From Roseovarius arcticus (lineage in GTDB: Bacteria > Pseudomonadota > Alphaproteobacteria > Rhodobacterales > Rhodobacteraceae), in NCBI RefSeq assembly GCF_006125015.1, contig NZ_SZZN01000001.1:124001-188000 (forward strand): a stretch of DNA of 64,000 bases, given 5' to 3'. Shown here piece after piece: positions 42,338 to 50,700 of the stretch; the stretch's first letter is position 1, and each line of letters starts with the position of its first letter. The position numbers and the translations under genes were made by a program. The notes beneath the pieces are model-generated. The model had not been told where the DNA came from, made no database searches, and saw only the letters and a program-made list of their open reading frames with translations.

Positions 42338-43915
42338 TCAGGTTGATTTGATTTTGCGGTGTAGCCCGAACAAACGTTCGGTCTGTTCGGCAAACCGCGC
42401 AAGTTCTTCGTCGCGCCGGGTATCGGTCCAGCCCAGCTCTTGGGCCATCACGGCCGCGACGGATGCGGCCTCGTTAGGGGTGAAATCATGGCGCAACCCT
42501 GTGCCGCTGCGCCGGTAGAGGACGCCCATGAGGGTGCGGGCATGTTCATTCTGCACGGCGGCGCGCACGTCGGCGATAGTGTAGTTGATGCCGGGCGCAA
42601 TGCGGGGGGAATTTGTATTCTCCAGCGGCATCCGTGGCGCGTAGTGCAGCACACGGCTTTGCCCGCCGGGCGTCAGTGACGCTTGGAGTTTGCGCGTGAC
42701 CTCGCGGCCCGCGTCGCGGTGGCTCATCACTGGGGCGGCGGTCATGGCATAAACGCCTTCGAGGCCGTCGTCGCCCAGATCGTGCAGAACGCGGCTGCGG
42801 TTGCCCTTGGGATGCGCTGGATCGTAGGTCAGCGGGCGCACCCCGGCCCAAGTGCGCAGAACGCTCGCGCGTGTGACGTTCAGGCCGGGAAAGAGCGCTG
42901 CCGCCTCGGATAACAGAAATTCCATATCGGCGGCGTCGACATGGATATCGTCGGGATCGCCGTCATACGCTGTCTCGGTCGGGCCGATATAGTGGTGGTC
43001 GTGCCACGGGATGCAATAGAACGGCTCGCCCGCGCTATTGATCGTAGTGATCCCTTGGCCGCGATACTGATCTGGCAGTTTGATGACAATATGCGCGCCT
43101 TTTGTGCCAAAGATGCGGCGCTGCGAGTGCTGGCCGCCGCTGCCCAGCACCCGGTCGATCCAGATGCCGGCCATCGTCATCACCCGCCGTGCGCCAACCT
43201 GCGCGCGTGCGCCGCCACGGCCTTCTAACATGACTTTGCGCACGCCGCCTTGGGCACCGCCCAGTGTCGCGCGGGTGTAGTTCAGCGCAGTTGCACCTGC
43301 ATCCTCGGCGTCGAGGATCGCGTCGATGCAGATCCGTTCGGGCCAATTGAATTGATACTCGGTAAAGCGCGCAGCCGCCTTTAGCTGGTGATGCCTGGCA
43401 AGTGCGGCGACGATGGGCTGCTCCAGCGCGGCGCCGCGATTTAATCGCTGATAATCCAGCGGCACGTCGTTCGGCGCGAGCTGCTTGAGCAGGCCAAAGG
43501 CAAGGTCGGTCTGCCATGCGCTATAGGGCCCGTCCTCGTAAATGGGAAAGAAGAAGTCGATAGGGCGCACCCGCTGCGGCGCGGTCAGCACCATCTCGCG
43601 GCGTTCGCGCATTGCGGCGCGCGCCATGCGCAGCGACGTCAGAAATCTGCTGGGATGCCGCGTGAAATAGCGCACTGGTTGCGGCGCCTCGAAGTAGCGC
43701 AAACCGCAATGCAGGAGGCGGCTAGAGCGGCTGGTGGAGCCAGAAGCGAAGTCATTTTTTTCCGCCAAAAGGACAGAATATCCTGCCGCTGCCGCCTCGC
43801 GTGCTGAGCTGGCGCCTATGATGCCGCCCCCGATGATAACGACGTCAAATACGCGGCCATCCAGGGCTGCCAGATCGCCAGTGCTGATCGCATGTGCATC
43901 CATATGCCGCAGCAT
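42338..43915 (-). CDS. FAD-dependent oxidoreductase, GlpD-like
   Basis: A 525-aa protein of the glycerol-3-phosphate dehydrogenase family: FDVVIIGGGIIGASSAREAA with the FAD loop, FASGSTSRSSRLLHCGLRYF, FGTKGAHIVIK and IGPTETAYDGDPDDIHV are GlpD signatures; a GlpD-like C-terminal helical domain (NEAASVAAVMAQELGW) is present. Its position as first gene before an ABC importer, away from any glpK or glpF, suggests it oxidises a product of the imported solute. ATG at residue 5 (MDAHAIS) is an alternative start. Confidence 0.85.
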   Translation of the reverse strand: MLRHMDAHAISTGDLAALDGRVFDVVIIGGGIIGASSAREAAAAGYSVLLAEKNDFASGSTSRSSRLLHCGLRYFEAPQPVRYFTRHPSRFLTSLRMARAAMRERREMVLTAPQRVRPIDFFFPIYEDGPYSAWQTDLAFGLLKQLAPNDVPLDYQRLNRGAALEQPIVAALARHHQLKAAARFTEYQFNWPERICIDAILDAEDAGATALNYTRATLGGAQGGVRKVMLEGRGGARAQVGARRVMTMAGIWIDRVLGSGGQHSQRRIFGTKGAHIVIKLPDQYRGQGITTINSAGEPFYCIPWHDHHYIGPTETAYDGDPDDIHVDAADMEFLLSEAAALFPGLNVTRASVLRTWAGVRPLTYDPAHPKGNRSRVLHDLGDDGLEGVYAMTAAPVMSHRDAGREVTRKLQASLTPGGQSRVLHYAPRMPLENTNSPRIAPGINYTIADVRAAVQNEHARTLMGVLYRRSGTGLRHDFTPNEAASVAAVMAQELGWTDTRRDEELARFAEQTERLFGLHRKIKST

Positions 43916-43971
43916 GAGGCGTGCGCGTCACTCGGTCAAATGCCCAGCGGTTCGGACACTATGACTAAATG

Positions 43972-44886
43972 TTATACCGCCAGCAATGCGTCGATCCCCG
44001 CTACCAGCCGACTGCGATGCGCGCGCAGCACTGTCAGAAATTCGCCGGTCACGCGCGATCGCGGTTGGTGGCGCGGATAAAGGATGCCGACGCGAAACAT
44101 CAGCTCGGGAGCGAAGCGGCGAAAGACGATGCCGCCGCCTGTGTTGCCCGCCGCTGTGAACAGATCAATCAGTCCGATACCCTGACCGCGACGAACCATC
44201 GCGCAGACGCCAGCTGCATATGTCGTCTCGCACAGGATATGGGGCACAGCGCCCGCATCGGCCAGCGCGGCGTCCATCAGCCGCCGCGCGACAGTCTCGG
44301 GGCTGAGGCTGACCATCCGCTCGCCATGCAGATCGGCGGGGGTGATAACATCGCGCGCGGTCAGCCTGTGATCCTCGGGCAGAGCCATGACATACGGAAG
44401 GTCGCAGAAATTCTCCCGCTCGATACCCGGACGCTCGAACGGGAATTCCGCGATGCCCAGATCGACCTGCTGCGATGATACCCACTCTTCGACGCGCATC
44501 GAGAGTTGCAGGTCATAACGGATCTTGATCTCGGGCTGCACCGTTTTGAACGCAGTGATTGCGTCGGGCAGAAACGTCAGGCCGAGGGCTGGCATCGACG
44601 CTATGTGCAGGCTTCCGCGCCGCCCCTGCTTGATATCCTCGGCGGCCGAGGTCAGGCGGTTGTAGCTGGCAAATGCGCGCTGCAATTCCTCGTAAAAGAG
44701 ACGCCCCTCTGCCGTGGGCACCATGCGCCCGCTGCGCCGGTCAAATAATGCCAGACCCAGCGACGCCTCTAACGCGTCAATCAGCCGACTGACGGCTGGC
44801 TGGGAAATGCCCATGATGTCGGCTGCCCCGCTGGCGGTGCCCGTTACCATCGTTTCACGAAAGGCCGTAAGTTGCCGCCAGCGCAT
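43972..44886 (-). CDS. LysR-family transcriptional regulator
   Basis: A 304-aa regulator: N-terminal winged helix-turn-helix (WRQLTAFRETMVTGTASGAA then IMGISQPAVSRLIDALEASL) and a substrate-binding-like effector domain (about 90-300). The frame continues open upstream to 45693, but ATG 44886 gives the canonical LysR start, with the HTH at residues 17-60. It lies 56 bases upstream of the GlpD-like gene on the same strand and diverges from the TRAP binding-protein gene; it probably controls one or both. Operator-like palindromes lie in the divergent region. Confidence 0.92.
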   Translation of the reverse strand: MRWRQLTAFRETMVTGTASGAADIMGISQPAVSRLIDALEASLGLALFDRRSGRMVPTAEGRLFYEELQRAFASYNRLTSAAEDIKQGRRGSLHIASMPALGLTFLPDAITAFKTVQPEIKIRYDLQLSMRVEEWVSSQQVDLGIAEFPFERPGIERENFCDLPYVMALPEDHRLTARDVITPADLHGERMVSLSPETVARRLMDAALADAGAVPHILCETTYAAGVCAMVRRGQGIGLIDLFTAAGNTGGGIVFRRFAPELMFRVGILYPRHQPRSRVTGEFLTVLRAHRSRLVAGIDALLAV

Positions 44887-44918
44887 TGCTATCCTGCCTA
44901 TCGTCAAGCGTGTGAGTG

Positions 44919-44944
44919 GACCTAAGATAAGGTCATGGTGACCT
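44919..44944. promoter_or_regulatory. Palindromic operator AGGTCA-N3-TGACCT with extra half-site
   Basis: AGGTCAtggTGACCT (44930-44944) is a perfect 6+6 inverted repeat. A further GACCT at 44919-44923 pairs with AGGTC (44930-44934) as a 5+5 repeat with a 6-base spacer, so three half-sites lie within 26 bases. It is 33 bases upstream of the LysR start codon, in the region divergent to the TRAP gene. Confidence 0.55.
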
Positions 44945-45093
44945 GTATTTGTCCATATCTGGGCGCGCTTTGGCGTATGTTGCAATGGACATCTGGCGCG
45001 CCTGCTGTTTAATTCGCGCCACGATCGCGGGGGATGGGCGCAGAGGGCGCCAGCAGGCCGCCGCGTGATCCGATTTAACTGGGAGGTTTTTAC

Positions 45094-46179
45094 ATGGATC
45101 GTCGTTCCTTTATCCGAGCGGGTGCTATTGGCACAGCTGCGACTGCGCTGGCCGCGCCGGCCATCGCGCAGGGCAACATTACGTGGCGCATGGTCACAAC
45201 CTGGCCCAAGAATTTCCCCGGCCTCGGTGTTGGCGCACAGCGCCTCGCCGACCGTATCACTGCCGCATCGGGCGGCCGCCTGACCGTGCAGGTCTATTCC
45301 GCCGGCGAGCTGGTTCCACCACTGCAGAGCCTTGACGCGGTCATCGACGGCACCGCCGAAATGAGCCATGGCGCGGCCTACTACTGGCAGAACAAGTCGC
45401 CCGCGCTGTCGTTTTTCACCGGCGTGCCCTACGGCATGACGACTGCCGAGCTGACGGCTTGGGTCCGCTTTCTTGGCGGTCAGGAAATCTGGGACGAAAT
45501 CTATGATCAGTTCGGCGTCCAAGGCTTCCTGTCGGGCAACACCGGCAATCAGACCGGCGGCTGGTTCCGCGAAGAGCTGACGGGTCTGGATTCGATCAAG
45601 GGCCTTCGCTTCCGAACGCCCGGCCTTGGCGGGCGCGTGTGGGAGAAGATGGGCGCGACCGTCACCAACATGGCGGGCGGCGAAATTTTCCAAGCGCTAC
45701 AGTCCGGCACGCTGGACGCGGCCGAATTCGTTGGCCCCTACAATGACCTCGCCCTCGGCTTTCACCAGGTCGCAAAGCACTATTACCTCTCCAGCTTTGT
45801 GGAGCCGGGCCTCGCCACTGAGATCGTCGTTGACAAGGCCAAGTATCAGGCCCTGCCAGAGGACCTTCAGGCCATCGTGCGCGACGTCAGCCAGGCGGAG
45901 TACGACATGGTTTCGGCCGATTTCGTTGCCAACGACCCGCGTGCACTAAAGACGCTGATTGAGGATCACGGCGTGCAAGTGCACCAGTTCCCCGACGACA
46001 TCATGCAGGCCGGCGCTGTCGCTTCCAAAGAAGTGATCGAAGAGCTGAAGGCCAGCGACGATGCGCTGGTCCGCAAGACCACTGAAAGCTATCTGGACGC
46101 GCTTGCACTTGTCCGCTCGCGGACCGAGCAGATCGATATGCCGTACCAAGCGGCCCGTGCGAAGTACCTCGACTTCTGA
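45094..46179 (+). CDS. TRAP transporter solute-binding protein, DctP family
   Basis: A 361-aa periplasmic binding protein with a twin-arginine-like signal (MDRRSFIRAGAIGTAATALA, cleaved near AIAQG). The mature part shows the DctP/TAXI-like fold: NITWRMVTTWPKNFPGLGVG, GLRFRTPGLGGRVWEKMGAT with the conserved Arg that grips carboxylates, and AAEFVGPYNDLALGFH. This branch typically binds 2-oxo acids or aromatic acids. GGGAGG lies 7 bases before the ATG. It ends at a strong terminator, and the TRAP membrane genes are convergent to it. Confidence 0.93.
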   Translation: MDRRSFIRAGAIGTAATALAAPAIAQGNITWRMVTTWPKNFPGLGVGAQRLADRITAASGGRLTVQVYSAGELVPPLQSLDAVIDGTAEMSHGAAYYWQNKSPALSFFTGVPYGMTTAELTAWVRFLGGQEIWDEIYDQFGVQGFLSGNTGNQTGGWFREELTGLDSIKGLRFRTPGLGGRVWEKMGATVTNMAGGEIFQALQSGTLDAAEFVGPYNDLALGFHQVAKHYYLSSFVEPGLATEIVVDKAKYQALPEDLQAIVRDVSQAEYDMVSADFVANDPRALKTLIEDHGVQVHQFPDDIMQAGAVASKEVIEELKASDDALVRKTTESYLDALALVRSRTEQIDMPYQAARAKYLDF

Positions 46180-46202
46180 GGGATTTCCCATGCGGAAATG
46201 AG

Positions 46203-46234
46203 AAAGGCCCGGCATCGCTGCCGGGCCTTTTTTT
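46203..46234 (+). terminator. Rho-independent terminator after the TRAP binding-protein gene
   Basis: AAAGGCCCGGC (46203-46213) pairs with GCCGGGCCTTT (46220-46230), an 11-bp stem with a 6-base loop, followed by T to 46234 (seven Ts in all). It also sits at the end of the convergent dctM gene and could work in both directions. Confidence 0.9.
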
Positions 46235-46251
46235 GTTGCGCTGCGAGCGCG

Positions 46252-47643
46252 TTAACCGGCGATTAGCCTTGGTAGCCACGTGACAATACCGGGAAAGATG
46301 AACAGGATCGCAATCGCCGTAATTTGCAGCATAACGAAGGGCAGTATGCCCTTGTAGATGGCCGAGGTCGGCAAATCCGGTGGCGCAACGCCGCGCAGGT
46401 AGAAAAGCGCAAATCCAAAGGGCGGCGTCAGGAATGAAGTTTGCAGATTCACGCCGACCAGCACGCCTAGCCAGACCGGATCAACGTCCATCGCCAGCAG
46501 GATAGGCGCGGTGATAGGTATCACGATAAAGATGATCTCGAACGTGTCTAGAATGAAGCCTAGAAAGAACATGATCGCCATCACCACGGCGACCGCAGCC
46601 AGCGTGCCGCCCGGCAAATTGCCAAGGAACTCGTGCACCAAATTGTCGCCGCCCATCAGACGGAACACGACCGAAAAGACCGACGCACCCAGAAGCACGA
46701 CGAACACCATTGAGGTGATTGTGGCGGTTGCGATCACCGTCTCGCGCAGGATGGTGAAGGACAGCCGCCAGCGCAGCGCGGCCAGCACCATTGCACCGAC
46801 GGCGCCCACCGATGCCGCCTCGGTTGGGGTGGCGACACCGCCCAAGATTGAGCCGAGAACCGCAAGGATCAGCAGCATGGGAGGGATCAGCGCCGAGAAC
46901 ACCTCGCGCAGAAGATTTCCGCGCTCGTCCTCGGGCACGGGCGTCGCTGGGCAGGATGCGGGATCTGTGATCGCTTTGAATATAGTGTAGGCAAGGTACA
47001 GCCCGACCAATAGGAAGCCCGGCAGCAGCGCACCTGCAAATAGATCGCCCACCGATACGGGCGTCGGCGCAAAATTCCCCTTGGCCATCTGGACCTGAGA
47101 ATTGATGCCCGACAGCATGTCGCCCATAAAAATCAGGACTGTGGACGGCGGCACGATCTGGCCCAGCGTACCGGACGCGCAAATGACGCCTGTCGACAGC
47201 TTGGGATCGTATCCTGCCCGCAGCATCGCAGGCAGCGAGATCAGGCCCATCGTCACCACAGTTGCACCGACAACTCCGGTTGAGGCGGCGAGCATCGCAC
47301 CGACGAGGATCACCGAAATGCCAAGGCCGCCGCGCAGGTTGCCAAATAGTTTGCCCATGGTCAGCAGAAGCTGCTCGGCAATTCGCGACCGCTCCAGCAT
47401 GACGCCCATAAAAATAAAGAGCGGCACAGCAACCAGCACCTCATTGGTCATAAAGCCGATATAACGGTTCGGCAGCGCGCCAAAGTTGCTGGGATCGAAC
47501 ACGCCTAGCCAATAGCCGACCCCGCCAAACATCAGCGATACACCCGCCAGCGTAAAGGCGACCGGAAAGCCCATCAGCAAAAAACCAATGATGCCAAAGA
47601 ACATAAGCCCGGCGAGGATCTCGCCGATCAGGATGGGGTCCAT
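46252..47643 (-). CDS. TRAP transporter large permease, DctM-like
   Basis: A 463-aa membrane protein with about 12 hydrophobic segments and TRAP DctM motifs: LFIFMGVMLERSRIAEQLLL, SPGVVGATV-type (ASTGVVGATVVTMGLISLPA), and GVICASGTLGQIVPPSTVLI. It carries the sodium-coupled transport channel of the TRAP system. Shares one base with the DctQ stop (TGATG), i.e. coupled translation. Confidence 0.94.
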   Translation of the reverse strand: MDPILIGEILAGLMFFGIIGFLLMGFPVAFTLAGVSLMFGGVGYWLGVFDPSNFGALPNRYIGFMTNEVLVAVPLFIFMGVMLERSRIAEQLLLTMGKLFGNLRGGLGISVILVGAMLAASTGVVGATVVTMGLISLPAMLRAGYDPKLSTGVICASGTLGQIVPPSTVLIFMGDMLSGINSQVQMAKGNFAPTPVSVGDLFAGALLPGFLLVGLYLAYTIFKAITDPASCPATPVPEDERGNLLREVFSALIPPMLLILAVLGSILGGVATPTEAASVGAVGAMVLAALRWRLSFTILRETVIATATITSMVFVVLLGASVFSVVFRLMGGDNLVHEFLGNLPGGTLAAVAVVMAIMFFLGFILDTFEIIFIVIPITAPILLAMDVDPVWLGVLVGVNLQTSFLTPPFGFALFYLRGVAPPDLPTSAIYKGILPFVMLQITAIAILFIFPGIVTWLPRLIAG

Positions 47644-48230
47644 CAGTGCGATCCCTCGATTGCGGCAGCGGCGGCGTCATGCGCATTCGCCGGATATTGG
47701 ATCATCGGCGGCACCAGATCGCGGCGACCGCCCAGTATCAGGACCGAGCGGCAAATCATCGCCAGCCCTTGCAGTGCCAGCAATGCGGCGAACGCGATGA
47801 TGAACGACTTGAGGATATAGAGCCCCGGCATCCCGCCGACATTCGCCGAGGCCTCGCTATAGGACCACGCACGCGCCACGAAGGGCATTGAGTAGGCATA
47901 AACAATAACGGTGAACGGCAGCAAGAAGATCAGCGCGCCGGCCAGATCGACAAGCGCCCGCCAATGCACGCTGGCAGGGCGATAAAATATATCGACGCGC
48001 ACATGATCATCGCGCATCAGCGCAAAACCGGCGACGGCTGTGAACATCGCGCCGCTAAGCCAGATATACAGGTCCTGCATCCATACAAAGCTGACGGCAA
48101 AGACGTAACGCTGCACAACGACGGTGAAACAGACCAGCACGATCGCTAGCGCCAGCCAAGAAAATACCTGACCTATAAGCCAGTTGATCCAGCAGATGAG
48201 GGCTGCGATCCCTGCGACAAGTCGCATCAT
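47643..48230 (-). CDS. TRAP transporter small permease, DctQ-like
   Basis: A 195-aa protein with four transmembrane helices (ALICWINWLIGQVFSWLALA, then VWMQDLYIWLSGAMFTAVAG, ALVDLAGALIFLLPFTVIVY, and a C-terminal helix FIIAFAALLALQGLAMI). The second helix region with W-Q-L-W is typical of DctQ. Reads leftwards as dctQM; the DctP partner is encoded on the opposite strand. Confidence 0.92.
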   Translation of the reverse strand: MMRLVAGIAALICWINWLIGQVFSWLALAIVLVCFTVVVQRYVFAVSFVWMQDLYIWLSGAMFTAVAGFALMRDDHVRVDIFYRPASVHWRALVDLAGALIFLLPFTVIVYAYSMPFVARAWSYSEASANVGGMPGLYILKSFIIAFAALLALQGLAMICRSVLILGGRRDLVPPMIQYPANAHDAAAAAIEGSH

Positions 48231-48332
48231 TGGCTTGGCTCCTCCGAGGTCCGGTGCGCGGCCTTGCAGGCGCGTTCGCGTCTTAAAACGTGAAGGGCAG
48301 GTTCAGTCAACAAAAAGAGGCAAAAGGCCGCG

Positions 48333-49046
48333 TCAGCCCCGGCCGATATAAGGCATTTTTGTCGCCATAACGGTCATAAATTGCACGTTGGTATCTGGTG
48401 GCAATTGCGCCATGTGCAGGACCGACCGCGCGGCATGGGCAACGTCCATCACCGGCATGTCGGGCTGGGCCTCTTTTAGCGCAGCAACCATTTCGCTGGT
48501 GGCGTTGCCGATGTCGATCTGGCCGCAGGCGATATCAAAGGGCCGCCCGTCCAACGATAAAGTGCGTGTCATCCCGGTGATCGCATGTTTCGTCGTTGTA
48601 TAGCAGATTGACCCTTCGCGCGGGACATGCGCGGATAGCGAGCCGTTGTTGATGATGCGGCCACCCTGCGGCGTCTGCGCGCGCATCTGGCCAAAGGCGA
48701 GGCGCGCGGCGATGAACATACCGCGCAGGTTGACAGCGACGACCTCGTCAAACGTCTCGACCGGCACCTCGTCGATGGGGGCTGAGACACCAAAGATGCC
48801 GGCATTATTGAACAGCGCATCGAGGCGGCCCGCCTTAGCGACGAACTGCTTAAACGCGCGCTCCATCGCGCCCGCATCCGTGACATCGCAGGGCAGGGCC
48901 ACTGCGTGCTCATGTGCGTCCGCGATCTGCTTTAGCGCGTCCTCGCGCCGGGCCAAGAGGCCGACGCGCCAACCAGCATTCAGGAACTCCAGCGCCGTGG
49001 CGCGCCCGATCCCCGAGCTTGCACCAGTGATGAGGATGGATTTCAT
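48333..49046 (-). CDS. SDR-family oxidoreductase
   Basis: A 237-aa short-chain dehydrogenase: ITGASSGIGRATALEFLNAG, NNAGIFGVSAPIDEV, catalytic Ser in INNGSLSAHVPREGS and YTTTK for the YxxxK pair, and CGQIDIGNA in place of the usual PGxVxT. Substrate unknown. The start overlaps the end of the upstream helicase gene by 4 bases, so the two are probably co-expressed despite unrelated functions. Confidence 0.88.
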   Translation of the reverse strand: MKSILITGASSGIGRATALEFLNAGWRVGLLARREDALKQIADAHEHAVALPCDVTDAGAMERAFKQFVAKAGRLDALFNNAGIFGVSAPIDEVPVETFDEVVAVNLRGMFIAARLAFGQMRAQTPQGGRIINNGSLSAHVPREGSICYTTTKHAITGMTRTLSLDGRPFDIACGQIDIGNATSEMVAALKEAQPDMPVMDVAHAARSVLHMAQLPPDTNVQFMTVMATKMPYIGRG

Positions 49047-50578
49047 TCTTCCAATGTCTCCAGCGTTAGGGGCACAGGCTTGGTGCGTAGATCGTCAATG
49101 CGCAGCGCGTGCTCGGGCTTGGATAAGCGGTTTCGCACGACCCAGTGCAGTCGCTCTTCCGCGCGGGTAATCGCAACATAGGCGAGGCGTTTCCAGAGAG
49201 GCTGGCCCGCTTCGGTGCGGCCCATGCGGGCGGCGACAAAAAGGTCGGGTGCAAAGACTTGCACGTCTTTCCACTGGCTGCCTTGGGCCTTGTGGATGGT
49301 GACGGCGGCGCCGTGCAGAAACGTCGCGCCCATGTTGGCGGCGAAGGGGATGAACGGCTCTTCCTCGCCCGGCTTTTCTATTTTTACGATGCTAGCTGCG
49401 CTGATCTGCGGATCTTCGGCGCCCATGACATGCAGTCGGGAAAAGCCGGGTTTGCGGCCCGGCCCTAGATAAACCACCTGCGCGCCCTTGATCAGCCCGC
49501 GCGCCTCCAGATCCAGCCGTTTCTTGCGGTGCTTCAGCGGCAGTTCGATGCCGTCGCAAATCAGCGGCTCGCCCTCCAGCAAGGCGTCGTCGGGCGCATT
49601 ATGGACAGAGCGAAAGGCGTTGATCAGCTTGATGCGCGTCGCGTTGCGCCAGACAAGGACCGGACTACGCGCCATCAGATCCACCTCGACCCGGCCCGCC
49701 CATCGCACGCGGTCGTCGCGCTTTGAAGCCTCTTCGATCATCTGTTCGAAGTCCTGAAATTCCAGTGCTGGATCGGCCAGCGCATGGGCCAGATCGAGGA
49801 TCGGGTTATCTGCGTCCTGGCGGTGAATGCGGTGCAGCACCAGCTTGGATTTCTCTGGCAGCGCCTCAAACACCATCCCGCCCGTACTGTTGACCGGGGC
49901 CAGCTGCGCCGGGTCGCCGAAAACCAGCAGGGTCGAGAAAATCTCCTTCAGGTCGTCCATCTGGCGGGTGTCCAGCATGCTGGCCTCATCGACAAAGCCG
50001 ATGTCTAATGGCTCATCGCGCCGCTTCCAGCCGGTGATGAAATCACTGCCCTTCAGACCTGCCGCGGCCAGCGCGCCGGGGATTGACTTGTTAGTCTGGT
50101 AAAACGCGAACGCCCGGTCGAGCGCCGTTTCTGACAGATCGGGCACCTCAGGCCTCTCGCCATTTCCGGCCAGCCATTCGGCGATCTTTTCATACTCCGG
50201 GTCGTAGACGGGGGTGTATAAAATGCGGTGGATGGTGGTCGCGGGCACGCCGTGCATCCGCAGGACAGATGCCGCCTTGTTCGTGGGGGCGAGGATGGCA
50301 AGGGTGCGGCCATCTTTGCGTTTCTTGCCCTCGTAATCGCCCGAGACGATATCGACGCCCGCCTCCTCTAATGCGCGGTACAGTGCAGCCAAAAGCAGCG
50401 TTTTGCCTGACCCGGCCTTTCCGATGACGGCCATAACGCTGGTCTTGCCCTCCTGCGGAGGCATCGTGGTCCCGCTAACCAGATCGACACCAGCGGCGCG
50501 CAACGCTTCTGTGATGCGGTCATGCGCCTCGGCCTGATCGGGGGAGTAGGTAACGGCGGTTTCAGTCATTTCTGTCAT
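49043..50578 (-). CDS. RecD/UvrD-like superfamily I helicase (AAA_30 type)
   Basis: A 511-aa protein with Walker A VIGKAGSGKTLLL (P-loop about 53-60), motif Ia (ILAPTNKAASVLRMHG), Walker B with DEAS (LDIGFVDEASMLDTRQM), motif III (LLVFGDPAQLAPVNS), and C-terminal UvrD-C-like TIHKAQGSQWKDVQVFAPDL and YVAITRAEERLHWVV. Short for RecD2, so likely a stand-alone 5'-3' ssDNA translocase or Pif1-like enzyme. No recBC is adjacent. Confidence 0.87.
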   Translation of the reverse strand: MTEMTETAVTYSPDQAEAHDRITEALRAAGVDLVSGTTMPPQEGKTSVMAVIGKAGSGKTLLLAALYRALEEAGVDIVSGDYEGKKRKDGRTLAILAPTNKAASVLRMHGVPATTIHRILYTPVYDPEYEKIAEWLAGNGERPEVPDLSETALDRAFAFYQTNKSIPGALAAAGLKGSDFITGWKRRDEPLDIGFVDEASMLDTRQMDDLKEIFSTLLVFGDPAQLAPVNSTGGMVFEALPEKSKLVLHRIHRQDADNPILDLAHALADPALEFQDFEQMIEEASKRDDRVRWAGRVEVDLMARSPVLVWRNATRIKLINAFRSVHNAPDDALLEGEPLICDGIELPLKHRKKRLDLEARGLIKGAQVVYLGPGRKPGFSRLHVMGAEDPQISAASIVKIEKPGEEEPFIPFAANMGATFLHGAAVTIHKAQGSQWKDVQVFAPDLFVAARMGRTEAGQPLWKRLAYVAITRAEERLHWVVRNRLSKPEHALRIDDLRTKPVPLTLETLEE

Positions 50579-50700
50579 GACGCGACCCTATATGTGGCGA
50601 ATGGGAGGGGCCAGCGAAAGACGGCATGAATTCAACGGAAAGGCGTGCGCGCGCCTGCCCGTTCAGGCGAGGTGGCTCGCGCCATTAGGGCAGAATTCGT

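Noticed and set aside
44887..45693. Upstream extension of the LysR frame to 45693
   Set aside because: It would run through the TRAP gene on the other strand and delay the HTH; the canonical LysR start at 44886 fits.
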